From the NCBI GenBank assembly GCA_022606425.2, contig JAHDVF020000445.1, forward strand, positions 310,001-374,000: 64,000 nucleotides of DNA, given 5' to 3'. A model generated the notes under the pieces. The model made no database searches. It had not been told where the DNA came from and saw only the letters and a program-made list of their open reading frames with translations. The position numbers and the translations under genes were made by a program. Below are positions 49,200 through 58,990 of this stretch, piece after piece. The DNA is from Lepidostoma basale. Its lineage: Eukaryota > Arthropoda > Insecta > Trichoptera > Lepidostomatidae. Positions within the stretch are counted from its first letter, which is position 1. Every line of letters begins with the position of its first letter.

Positions 49200-49996
49200 T
49201 TAACCCTTAACGTACCGTGTTCAAAACAAAACGCTCGCTCCCATGTGGTCAATTCAGTTTACCGCCAACTTTATCTAAATATCAAGCATATGACTCGATG
49301 AATTAAAATTTAATTTATGTCATCTTGTAGGGAATTTCATTAGGAATAGATCGATATCTATAACATACGAGTACATGGATTATTTGAAAAACATATCATT
49401 ATTATTTGTTTTCTGGAACCATGCGATTTCTGATATGGAATGCGTCACAGCATACGAGCAACTGGCACCAAGTATAAACTTGTCTCGCTCCGTGGCGCCG
49501 CGGGGCGAGACTTTACGAGATTTTACGTATGATAAAGGCACCTAGGCAAAATGTATAGTACGTTCAAGACAACGAGTACGTGTTAATATTTGTCCCTTTT
49601 GGTAAAGTGTTAATATTTTCACAGTTCTGATATTATTAAGTTGCGTGCTGCGTTTCCGTCCACAGTCGGTATTGTTACGTACCTATGAAAAGGTCAAACA
49701 TATAATTTATAATACGTTCAAAACAGCGAGTAAGTATTTGTCACTTTTGATAAAGTTGTAAATATTAGCAAAACAAATTCTACCTTAACACGAATGAAGG
49801 TGAGGGCAGTCTTAGAAAATATTTTTTTTTGGGATGAAGGAAGTAATTTTTTGCTTTTTTTTATCACGAAATATTGAGAACACTTCAATGGAGGATTACA
49901 ATTTTTTTTATAATATTAGGGTCCATAGGTTTTAAGAAAATCAACTTTAAATTGGCAGTGGAAACTCAATTGACCACATGGCAACGCGACGGTTAA
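49200..49996. mobile_element. TTAA-flanked element, copy 2
   Basis: Same ends and orientation as 46743-47520, TTAA at 49200-49203 and 49993-49996. The two copies are nearly identical over long runs but differ by a replaced block at about 49445-49530 (GCGCCGCGGGGCGAGAC). Confidence 0.75.
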
Positions 49997-50009
49997 GAGT
50001 CCCTGCAAC

Positions 50010-50814
50010 CAGTGGCGGTACTTCCATACAAGCCGAAAAGCCAGGCTTGCCTTAAAAAATCTACCATAAAACGATGTTTTTTGCGCGTTTGAGTCGTCTA
50101 CGAATAAATGAACATTTCGAATTTTTGTTGCGTTGCAAATGACTCCGCTGACATACGCAGAAATGACCTACGCATGTACGCGAAATCGGCTACGTCCATA
50201 TGTTTTTTTTCATGTTTTCTATGGGCTTCATATTGGGCTTGCGAAATGTAAAAGGGTCTTTGTCGCACTTACGTATTTTTGGCTTGTAATCACATAGCTA
50301 GGTGCATATATACTATAAGATATCTACAATTGTTTGTATGGATTTGAAGCCGGGCTTTATCACTCTGAAGTATGTTATTATTCGATGTGTTACGAACTTC
50401 ATTGCTATTGTCAGAATGTTATCTGTTATTTACTTTATGTGCAGAAATGTTATGAAAAGAAAGATTATGTAACTTTTTTACAAACATTTATTTATAATTT
50501 GTGTTTCGGTGTTAACAAATTTATTATTATAGTCTATTTACAACTTATTTATTATTAATTCTATTTCTTCTTGTATTTGTAAATACATTATAATATTATT
50601 CAAGAACATGAGTTTAATGACGTAGAAAGTTTTTTTTTGTATAGATTTAAAATGCGCCTAAAATAGTATATAAAATCAATTAATTTACGTAATTATTTTA
50701 GAAAGATAAAACTCTTTTAACCTGGAAAATACATTATTGTGACCCTCTACTAATATTATAACTCAAAAAAGTTGGACGGGTTTGCCTTAATGGTTGACCC
50801 TAGGCACGCCACTG
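50010..50814. mobile_element. hAT-type element, 805 bp
   Basis: Ends CAGTGGCGGTACTTCCATAC and CCTAGGCACGCCACTG. Perfect duplication CCTGCAAC (50002-50009, 50815-50822). The first ~40 bases resemble the 23.0- and 61.2-kb MITEs. A 74-codon ORF inside (50334-50558) has no transposase motif. Confidence 0.9.
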
Positions 50815-50940
50815 CCTGCAACTATTTTGTTAAAACCGAATAAAAAAACGAAAATCTGAGTTTTTTTATAAATTTACTTTCTTAAATTTGTAAGGATGAT
50901 TTTTAACACAGTTTTGAGTGTAAGATGAAAAAAAATTTAA

Positions 50941-51290
50941 AAAGTAAATGCGGTGCAAATTATGGTGTAATGAACGAAATAATGAAGGGATCATTAATAT
51001 GGTTTGGACACACGGAAATAATGAATGAAGAAAGAATGGTAATAAAAGTATATGTTAATGATGTGAATGGAACTAGAAATAGGGGACGTACGAGGAAAAC
51101 GTGACACGATCAAATAAATCAAATATTGAATGTCGGCCACGTGAGGAGTCAGATAAATCGACGCGCGTGCATGACACAATGTATTAATATTGGGAAGTGA
51201 GAGAAATATGTCAGGAAAGGAAAGTGTGGCAGTCCATTATTTTTGCCTACCCCTTCGGCGAGACGGCGTGATAGTTAGTTAGTAAAAACT
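50941..51290 (+). mobile_element. LINE-A copy
   Basis: GTAATGAACGAAATAATGAA through MNEERMVIKVYVNDVNGTRN codons, then TRKTW disrupted by a stop (ACGTGACACGATC) and the CGGCGAGACGGCGTGATAGT tail. Confidence 0.8.
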
Positions 51291-51309
51291 GTATACATGG
51301 ATATAAAAT

Positions 51310-51690
51310 AACTAATTTACTAACCATCACGCCGTTTCCCCGGAGGGGTAGGCAGAGAGGATGGACCGCCAAACTGTTCTATCCTGACATAATTTTTGCG
51401 ATTCTTCTACATTTACTCAACGTGAAACGCACGCTCGTCGATTGTTCCTACTTTGAATATGGCCGCCTTTCAGTACTTGATTAATTTGGTCATGCCATAT
51501 CTTCAATGGCATGATCAAATTAATCAATTACTGAAAGGCGGCCATGTTCGAAGTAGGAACAATCGACGAGCGTGCATGTGACGATGTGTGAATGTAGAAA
51601 AGGCGCGAGAATCATGCCAGTATAGAACAATGTGACGATCCATCCTCTCTGCCTACCCCTCAGAGGAAATGGCGTGTGGTTAGTTAGTTA
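51310..51690. repeat. LINE-A inverted dimer
   Basis: Left arm minus (51315-51495), right arm plus (51505-51690). Both are the same 3' region of the second subfamily (GGCGGCCAT..., CGACGAGCGTGCAT), with (GTTA) tails pointing outward. The centre is ATGCCATATCTTCAATGGCAT. The arms agree over ~180 bases. Confidence 0.85.
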
Positions 51691-52138
51691 GTTCTTTGTT
51701 ATCATACTTCCTAGTGGCGACATCCCATTCGCCTTCTAATTCCCTCCAAAAATCTACCTACCAACTTCCCAATAATGATTGTCACCTGTCAACCTATATG
51801 AACTATATACGGTGTTCAATCAGTGTGAACGTCAGTATCAAATTACTGTTTTAGCCGTTGCGTCACATAGTTCAACGCGAAAAATTACGGGAAATTCTGT
51901 CCAGTATCCGCGCCGTGGAGATTTCGATTGGAATACATTTTGCAGAAGGAATTAAAGGACACGGGTAAGCAGTCAGCCCTCTCGGTGAGTCCAATCCATT
52001 TTCTTTCCTAGTTGCATCAATACCATATCTCTCTAGATGGTGAAGTTTCTATTATCGTATCTAGAACAGGTGATAAATGTGTCGTTTACCTGTTCCCAGT
52101 ATGCGGTCATTAATTAATATTCCATTAAATTAGGCGTA
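51691..52138. other. Unique-looking stretch, no gene
   Basis: 51720-52130 is GC-balanced, unrepeated, and without a significant ORF. Confidence 0.35.
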
Positions 52139-52528
52139 TATCAATCAATCAATCAAATCAAATCAATCAAATCAGTTTATTTACTCTAAAAGACATTACA
52201 AACAGCATAAATGTTTAAGGCATCAATTGAGTGCAGGTAAAATATTATAAACATACAACATAATACCAGGAACGCATTAGTGATGGTTCGACATTAGGAA
52301 GACAGAATACTTTCCAAAGTCAAGAGTATTTGTCCCCTAAACGTAATTTCACTAACATGAAAGACGTCGATCTCCGAGGAGACCGCGTTCAGCAGACTAA
52401 TTGCTCTTCCCACCGGCGTCACCAGAGGCAGATTGGTTCTGGCGGCCGGTAGGTAAAACAATCTGTGCTGTCGCTGTCAGAGATATCTATCGGGGACAAA
52501 AAGACCAACATCCTCCAGTACGGCCGAC
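52139..52528 (-). mobile_element. LINE-J 3' end
   Basis: Tail (AATC)n at the left, then minus codons for RQHRLFYLPAARTNLPLVTP, VGRAISLLNAVSSEIDVFHV. Truncated where TIR-N begins. Confidence 0.75.
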
Positions 52529-53037
52529 TAGAAACAAGGACGGCAATGTCAAGCAAAATACGAAGATGAATTAAATATACAGTAGAAAATTTATCACAAT
52601 CTGAGTGCAAATTTTGTTTTAAACTAATCCGCCATTAAAACATACATTTTCGATTTTTTTAAATCAGATTTGAAGCAAATCCGGAAGTGTCAACAAAATT
52701 TCAGAACAAAAGCGGCAGTTACTAAATTAACCAATCGTAATGCGAGAAATGGCATTGTTCAAGATGGCGTCCCATACAAATATCGTTCGTATGAAAAGGT
52801 GTTGATAACAAACATGGCAATGTCATGCTGCATTCAAAACAAAACCGGCAGTGTCAGAAAATTTGTAACAAAAAAGGCAATGTCAATTATAAAATAGCAG
52901 ACATCTTGGAAAAAATTGCTATGTTTTAAAATTTAAAAATTGTTGCATCGTATAACCTTAAACAGGTTTAAATTAAAACATTTTTCATTGTTCATAAACA
53001 ATTTGATGACGCTGACATTGTCATTTTTGTTTATATA
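52529..53037 (-). mobile_element. TIR-N element, copy 2, opposite orientation
   Basis: 509 bp. Ends TAGAAACAAGGACGGCAATG and TGACATTGTCATTTTTGTTT. Internal GGCAATGTCA-type motifs recur, now on the plus strand. It abuts LINE-J. Confidence 0.75.
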
Positions 53038-53174
53038 CACCTCAAATACACCAATTCTTCAATTTTTTTCAAATTTTCATCATTCACGCGGATGTTGTGG
53101 AATGTCATGCTTTCTTCTATTTTGACAATCATAACTTTGGTTGGCCCGATATATGAAATTTTAGGAATCGAGAT

Positions 53175-53250
53175 CTTTATGTCAAGATAGGACAGTGCGG
53201 CTGTCCATTATTTCTGCTTATCCCTTCGGTGAGACGGCCTGATCACTTTG
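53175..53250 (+). mobile_element. LINE-A tail scrap
   Basis: GGACAGTGCGGCTGTCCATT and CTTCGGTGAGACGGCCTGAT; the (GTTA)n tail is lost. Confidence 0.55.
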
Positions 53251-53384
53251 TTTTTTATTATTTTTTTAAACTTATTCACATTCATCATCAGATACTAGAC
53301 ACTAGGACAATAAACTGTTTTTCCGAAGGGATTGATTTGCGCAGAGTGTAACATATAACTGGTTCTTGGGATGACACTTGTTTC

Positions 53385-53940
53385 TTTGATGTGGCAGTTT
53401 CCTGTTGCTTTCCGCATTTTGTTAACAGTAGGTTATTTGAACCCAATTACTGTATACTACTTTTTAAGCTATTGATTCTCATAACACCTGATAGTTAGCT
53501 ATTCTATCGCCATTTTATTGTCACGTGAATTCTACACCATACCAAAGACAGTGTGATAATCATACGTCCCTTTAATGTGGTAGTTTACTGATGCTTTCCA
53601 CATTTCATTCTATCGCCATTTTATTGTCACGTGAATTCTACACCAGACCAAAGACAGTGTGATAATCATACGTCCCTTTAATGTGGTAGTTTACTGATGC
53701 TTTCCACATTTTGTATACAGCAGGTTATTTGAACTCAATTACTACAGTAAGTATACATACAACTTTTTGGGTATTGATTCTCATAACATATTATAGTAAA
53801 CGATTCGCCATTTTATTGTCACGTGAAGTCTACACCAGACCAAAGACAGTGTGACAATCGTACTGCCGTACTGTATGCGAACTCGGGACCTTCTGGGTGA
53901 CGGTCATAGCTCTTGCCACTCTGCCACAAAGGTCGTCATT
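53385..53940 (-). mobile_element. SINE S2 with internal tandem duplication
   Basis: The head (A and B boxes) is at about 53860-53940. The 3' body occurs three times because a ~104-bp block (ATTCTATCGCC at 53502 and 53606; AATGTGGTAGTTTACTGATG) is repeated. The B box is damaged by an ACTGCCGTACTGTATG change. Confidence 0.7.
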
Positions 53941-54339
53941 TGTCTAGTCATTCGAATTTCTATAATTGGTCAAGAAATAAAAAAGGATTTTTTAGACATC
54001 TGGAAAACATCCAACTTTAAAATAAACGGCTATTGTATGGAGTGGAGGATTTAATTGGATACAACATAAATTAGTTAGGCAATTACTGCCATCCTTCCGA
54101 TCTTGTCCGCTCCGGGCGTTGGACTATTTCTAATTAGGTAGAGGCAATATCCGATTGGTTTCTTTTTCTTACCTAAACAACATATCAGTGCCCTTCAGGT
54201 AAATATTTCATTAAAGAGGCGCATCAAATCGCCTTAAAGGCGCTGATTTATAATAATACACAAATCATCAATCGTCTTAGCATTTTTTACGAAGGAAAAG
54301 ATAATAATATTAATTTTTCATTTAATATTTAACTAAATA
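53941..54339. other. Unique-looking stretch, no gene
   Basis: GC-balanced at 54085-54240 (CCGATCTTGTCCGCTCCGGG); no ORF. Confidence 0.35.
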
Positions 54340-54690
54340 ACTAACTAACCATCACGCCGTCTCTCCGGAGGGGTAGGCAGAAAAAATGGAACGCCACACT
54401 GTTCTGTCCTGACAAACTTCTCTCGCTTCCTTAACATTTATACATCGTGTCATTCACGTGCGTCGATTTCTCTGACTCCTCACATGGCCGACATTCAATA
54501 TTTGATTTACTTGATTGTGCCACGTTTTTCTCGGTCTTCTTCTATTTCTGGTTCTATTTACATCGTTAACATATAATTTTTTTACCATTCTTTCTTCATT
54601 CATTCTTTCCATATGTCCAAAACATCTTAATGATCCTGTCATTATTTTGTTCATAACACCATCATTTGCACTATTATTTTGTTCATGACA
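54340..54690 (-). mobile_element. LINE-A copy
   Basis: Minus: MNKIMTGSLRCFGHMERMNE, ERMVKKLYVNDVNRTRNRRR, PRKTWHNQVNQILNVGHVRS. Tail at 54340. A 35-base repeat of CATTATTTTGTTCATGACAC follows its 5' end. Confidence 0.8.
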
Positions 54691-54789
54691 CCATCAACAG
54701 ATAATAATATTAATTATTAATTTAATATTAAAGTTAAAATGCTAAATAACAATACGAGTACCTACATAGATTTTCTCAAAACCACTAGT

Positions 54790-55385
54790 AATGCTTGCAA
54801 TGATCATTTATACGAACGAAAAGGTCTGTTTTTTAGAATTTTTATTATATTTTACGTAAAGAACATTTTTCGCCTGTCTAAGGCATTATCAAATTCAATT
54901 CAATTCAATTCAATTCAATTTATTTTTAAATCATAAACATTACAGTATTAAACCAAGGCGCTTATGACTATACAGGTAGGTAAAAAAAAAAATATTTTAA
55001 ACAGTAAATACAATAAAGAAATTTAAAAATAGACAAAAACACAAAAAAACACCAGATAATTAAAAAATAAAGACCAAATAAATAATTAGAAACAATAAGA
55101 AGAACAACACATTATTTAAGAGATAGATGTTTTCTGAGGGAAGCCTCACTATCGTGAAAGATGTCCACATCCGAAGAGATGCGATTTAGAAGGATTATTG
55201 CCCTGCCCACGGGCATAACTTTAGGTAAATTGGTTCTACACAGTGGCAGGTGAAATAATCTTTGTTGCCTTTGTCGCAGATCAAATGTTTTGATACATTC
55301 GATAATGCCTTAAACAGGCAAAACATATCATTCACATAAAATATAATAAAACTTTTAATGGAACAGACGTTTTCATTGATTTTTA
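54790..55385. repeat. FB4 element split by LINE-J
   Basis: Left half 54795-54894 (ATACGAACGAAAAGGTCTG to GGCATTATCAAAT), right half 55287-55385 (TTCGATAATGCCTTAAACAG to GACGTTTTCATTGATTT). Core UUGAUAA or UCGAUAA, hairpin GCCU/AGGC. Confidence 0.8.
54895..55279 (-). mobile_element. LINE-J insertion in FB4
   Basis: Tail (TTCAA)n, then minus codons RQRQQRLFHLPLCRTNLPKV, MPVGRAIILLNRISSDVDIF, HDSEASLRKHLS. Target duplication ATCAAAT (54888-54894, 55280-55286). A distinct subfamily from the TGATT-tailed copies. Confidence 0.85.
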
Positions 55386-55391
55386 TTATTT

Positions 55392-55480
55392 AATATGCAG
55401 TAAAAGTGTTACAGTCCATTCTTTCTGCCTACCCTTTCGGAGAGACGGCGTGATGGTTAGTTAGTTAGTTAGTTAGAGTA
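55392..55480 (+). mobile_element. SINE S1 tail scrap
   Basis: CAGTAAAAGTGTTACAGTCC, GGAGAGACGGCGTGATGG and (GTTA)5. Confidence 0.65.
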
Positions 55481-55487
55481 TAACATT

Positions 55488-55820
55488 ATTTCTTCTAGGT
55501 TCGCCATACTGTTGTAGATGTTTTATTTGTCTTTTTTTATATTATTTCTATATACAACACTTACTTTTAAAAAAATTACATATCAGACATGTTTCGGACA
55601 ACCGGTCCTTCCTCAGTGATAAAGATGTATATAAATTTTTATAACATCTGTCAAAACTGATCATATTTGTAAACAATTTTATAATATTTTATATTTGTAT
55701 CTTTATAATATCACTGAGGAAGGATCGGTTGTCCGAAACATGTCTGATGTGAAATTTTAAAAATTGTTTAAGTTAGTGTTAATGTTATACAAAGTATATA
55801 AAAAAAAAAGAATGCAAAAT
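55488..55820. repeat. FB2 complete foldback with two hammerhead-like motifs
   Basis: Minus motif 55581-55621: UAUCA, CUGAGGA, A, GGAC/GUCC with loop CGGUU, GAAA, ACAUGU, C, UGAUA. Plus motif 55708-55750: AUAUCA, CUGAGGA (55714-55720), A, GGAU/GUCC, GAAA (55735-55738), ACAUGU, C (55744), UGAUGU. The arms continue to TTAGTGTTAATGTTATACAA. Confidence 0.85.
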
Positions 55821-55937
55821 TTACATCATTTTTCAAAAAAACGTGTAATAAATACTTACAATGATCGTTTTTGCCTAAATGATGACTTTTAAATGTTTAA
55901 ATGAAAAATAATTTAATTGCGATAAATAGGTGACAAA

Positions 55938-56012
55938 ACGTCTTCTTCTTCTTCTTCTTCTGGTGCCGTGCAGAGTTCCCCCAATGTTGGCGATCACTGT
56001 ATATATGTCTCG
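55938..56012 (-). mobile_element. RTE-like tail scrap
   Basis: CTTCTTCTTCTTCTTCTGGT then GCCGTGCAGAGTTCCCC and AATGTTGGCGATCACTG: the (GAA)n end plus ~45 bases. Confidence 0.7.
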
Positions 56013-56084
56013 TCATGTACTTAGAATCCTTTCCAACTAATTTGTATAATAATAATTGTATAATAATAATTGTTTAATAATAAT

Positions 56085-56430
56085 TGTATAGTAATAAGAT
56101 AGATATCTCCGACAGCGACAGCACAGATTGTTTTACCTACAGAACCGCCAGAACCAATCTGCCTCTGGTGACACCGGTGGGAAGAGCAATTAGTCTGCTG
56201 AACGCGGTCTCCCCGGAGATCGACATCTTTCATGTTAGTGAAAGTACGTTCAGAAGGCAAATACTCTTAATTCTGGAGAGTATCCTGTCTTCCTAATGTT
56301 GAACCATCTGTTATTCGTTTCTGGTAGTATACTATATATAATATATTATTTTACCTGTTCTCAATAGATGCATTAAAAATAATTTTTGTAATGTCTGTTG
56401 ATGAAATAAACTGATTTGATTTGATTTGAT
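56085..56430 (+). mobile_element. LINE-J 3' end
   Basis: ORF: RTARTNLPLVTPVGRAISLL, NAVSPEIDIFHVSESTFRRQ, ILLILESILSS, then the 3' UTR to AATAAACTGATTTGATTTG. Confidence 0.8.
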
Positions 56431-56710
56431 TTGTTATTGTGTATCGAAGGTTCATATTTTCGTTTCAGAGCAATTCCTTTAAGTAAGAGAATCTCTTGGT
56501 ATCATAAGTTAGATTGCTGCAACCAGAGATATAAAGAATTCGTGAAACAGAACATTTTTCTTCTTAAATACAATGAACTCCAGAGACCATCTCATAGGTA
56601 CATACGTAGAGTAAACTCTGGACCATATATGATGTGAAACAGGGCTACCAATTCGATTATACCCTAGAACATTTTTGAAAGAGACAGTTAAGTTACATAA
56701 AAAATATTTT
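56431..56710. other. Unrecognised open frame, no assigned gene
   Basis: A ~68-codon open frame begins at the LINE-J tail and ends TGA near 56637 (WYHKLDCCNQRYKEFVKQN). It matches nothing I recognise. Length and position make chance likely. Confidence 0.3.
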
Positions 56711-57074
56711 TTAAGGATTAATTGTATCTCAATAGAGACGAAGATGTAAAATATTTGGAAACAGAATATGGTAGTCGAGGCGTTTTCAGGACTTATGAAC
56801 TGTCATTGGTTGGGTTAAGAGATCACTTTATGTTAACAACATACCCCATTCCGCCCTTTTTACGACACCACATTTGACGAATTTTTGGAACTTGTATAAA
56901 TGCTACTATTTTTAATAACTTCACATTGTTGTACACTAGCGCCATCTATTAAGATAAACGTCTATTAAAATAAATATCTTGACAGGTCATAAGTCCTGTA
57001 AACGCCTCGACTACCATATTCTGTTTCCAAATAATTTACATCTTCGTCTCTATTGAGATACAATTAATCCTTAA
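56711..57074. repeat. FB-alpha, complete copy
   Basis: Ends TTAAGGATTAATTGTATCTC and its complement GAGATACAATTAATCCTTAA. Arms share GGAAACAGAATATGGTAGTC. The centre contains GCGCCATCTATTAAGATAA. Confidence 0.85.
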
Positions 57075-57327
57075 AAAATGATTAACCCGCAATGGGTAAA
57101 AATCCAGTATTCGTCTACAAGTATTTGTATACAAAAAAAAACAAATTCTAAAAATTAATTATTTTTTTTAATATTAAAAATAAAATTAGCTATTCTACAA
57201 TAAAATTGTGATCTCCTTCATACTAAATTAGGTTTAAATAATAAATTTTATTTTATTTCTTTAGGCATTGTTAAATGATAGCATTTGCAAAAATTATGCA
57301 GCATTGTTTAGAAAAGTATATAAAAAA
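57075..57327. other. AT-rich stretch, no gene
   Basis: Apart from the ~40-bp CCAGTATTCGTCTACAAGTA piece shared with 8.95 kb, nothing recognised. Confidence 0.4.
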
Positions 57328-57425
57328 CTCCATTGTTTTGGCCGAAACACAATGATACTTCAACATTATTAAATGTTTAATTTACAACACTGCAACAATA
57401 TCACATTATTTTATTTAACACTTTT
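57328..57425. repeat. FB1 left arm scrap
   Basis: TCCATTGTTTTGGCCGAAAC and CTTCAACATTATTAAATGTT. The hammerhead-like part is absent. Confidence 0.6.
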
Positions 57426-57429
57426 TGAG

Positions 57430-57610
57430 AATGTCGCGGCAAGCTTGGCATGACCAAGTTAATCTAAATTTAAAATTGTCGGAAGAAATTACGTGCGTGT
57501 ATGACTAGCTGTATGAATGTGGATAAAGTAAGGGAGGTATGTCAAGATCGAGTAGTTCGTTGGTTCATAATCCCTGTAAACGCCTTCGGAGAAATGGCGT
57601 GATTTGTTTG
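57430..57610 (+). mobile_element. LINE-A fragment, second subfamily
   Basis: TTGGCATGACCAAGTTAATC, ATGACTAGCTGTATGAATGT and CTTCGGAGAAATGGCGTGAT in order; decayed. Confidence 0.6.
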
Positions 57611-57611
57611 C

Positions 57612-57775
57612 TAATAAATACAAGATACGCTCTCAAGTTTAGAGTTAAGTTTTGTCTTTTGAAAGAACTTTCACTAATATTAAATTAATGACGTCGATCT
57701 CTGAGGTGATCATGTTAAGAAGACTAATTGACTGGCAGCATCAGAAATATATAGCTGAAACAAAACTTGGATATT
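57612..57775 (-). mobile_element. LINE-J scrap
   Basis: CAAGATACGCTCTCAAGTTT, GAACTTTCACTAATATTAAA and GACGTCGATCTCTGAGGTGA align to the ESTFRRQ and SEIDVFHV codons on the minus strand. Confidence 0.55.
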
Positions 57776-58034
57776 AAAAGTAACAACCTCGTTCTTGGAA
57801 CAGCCCTGTTCCACGAGATATAACCGTTCACTAAGTGCAACACCCTTTCATATTTATATGTGATGCACGTAAAAATGTTTTACCTCTAGCGTAGGGCACG
57901 CTTTACTTCTAAGCCAGACATAATATCAAACCATCGTCCTTTTTTACGGTGTATAAAGGTTAAAACACACCAAGGCGTCACGCCGCATGCCATACAAGTC
58001 AATCGAGATTTCAAACAACCACAAAACTTTAACA
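57776..58034. other. No gene; one member of a direct repeat
   Basis: 57915-57960 (CCAGACATAATATCAAACCA then CGTCCTTTTTTACGGTGT) recurs at 59608-59650. Confidence 0.5.
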
Positions 58035-58470
58035 ACAACCACAACAAACCATCACTCCGTTTCCCCTCAGGGGTAGGCAGAGAGAATGGACCGCCACACT
58101 ACTCTATCCTGACATACCTCTCTAGCTTCCTCCACATTCATACATCGAGTCATACACGCACGTCGATTCTTCCGGCTTCTGACATGACCAACTTTTAATA
58201 TTTGATTAATTTTCCATGCCATGTTTCCCTCGGTCTACCTCGACTCCGTACTCTATTTACAACGTTAGTGACCCTTTCTTAATTTTATTTATCACGCATT
58301 CATCCGCCTTACATTCATTTCTTACTTCATCATTAGATATTCTATCATACATTGTTTTTCGGCACATTCTTCTTAGTGACCTCATTTCTACGGCATTTAT
58401 CCTACTTTCATCCTTCTTCTGCCAACTCCAAGCTTCACTTCCATACATAACGTCCATAAATGTTTTATTA
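58035..58470 (-). mobile_element. LINE-A, divergent third subfamily
   Basis: CCATCACTCCGTTTCCCCTC; minus codons NRVRSRGRPRETWHGKLIKY-like and MLLNKTFMDVMYGSEAWSWQ, KKDESRINAVEMRSLRRMCR, KTMYDRISNDEVRNECKADE, CVINKIKKGSL. Confidence 0.75.
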
Positions 58471-58525
58471 AGTAACATGTTTCGTTTTACTAGAGATTTA
58501 TCAAATGTGCACAGAATCTAAAAAG
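58450..58525 (-). repeat. FB4 scrap
   Basis: GTTTTATTAAGTAACATGTT, TCGTTTTACTAGAGATTTAT and CAAATGTGCACAG: minus core UUGAUAA with a diverged hairpin. Confidence 0.55.
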
Positions 58526-58790
58526 GTAATCGTTATCTAATGTAATCATAATAATGTGATTACATTAGATAAAGGCCTCGCATATTGTTAAGAGTCATTA
58601 AGGTGAAAATAAAACAAAAAAACTTCCTTAATTATTGAAATGCTTTGAAAAGTTTGAATATTTACGAATTTCATTTGACACTATCATGTAATTGGCTTTG
58701 AATATACCAGCATGCATTGTGTTTACAGATTTGAAAGTAAAAACGGTAATGTCATAATTATATATTTTTTCAAGAGAATTTAAAAAAACA
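58526..58790. other. AT-rich stretch with a hairpin, no gene
   Basis: ATCTAATGTAATCA and TGATTACATTAGAT (58537-58573) form a perfect 14-bp hairpin. AGTAAAAACGGTAATGTCAT at 58737 resembles the TIR-N motif. Confidence 0.45.
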
Positions 58791-58794
58791 GCAA

Positions 58795-58990
58795 TCAAAA
58801 CTTTGCAGGCTTCAAAACCAGAGGGAGTAAGACCTTTGGGAAGGCCTTGGCATCGTCTAATGGATAATTTTACGGCTGATCTGGCTAAGCTGAGTGAAAA
58901 GGACTGCTGCAAAAGGCGCGGGATCAAGAAGCTTGAAAACACAACATCAAAGAAGCTAAAATTGTGCAGCCATCTGAAGTGAGTAAGTAA
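58795..58990 (+). mobile_element. LINE-L RT C-terminus scrap
   Basis: KPEGVRPLGRPWHRLMDNFT, ADLAKLSEKD, then RRGIKKLENTTSKKLKLCSH. GRP-HRWMDN---DL is a non-LTR RT end. Tail (GTAA)n. Confidence 0.6.

Noticed and set aside
46743..49996. The two ~780-bp copies as LTRs of one retrotransposon
   Set aside because: They lack TG...CA ends, have inverted terminal similarity and TTAA on both sides, and the 1.7 kb between them is other repeats with no gag or pol.
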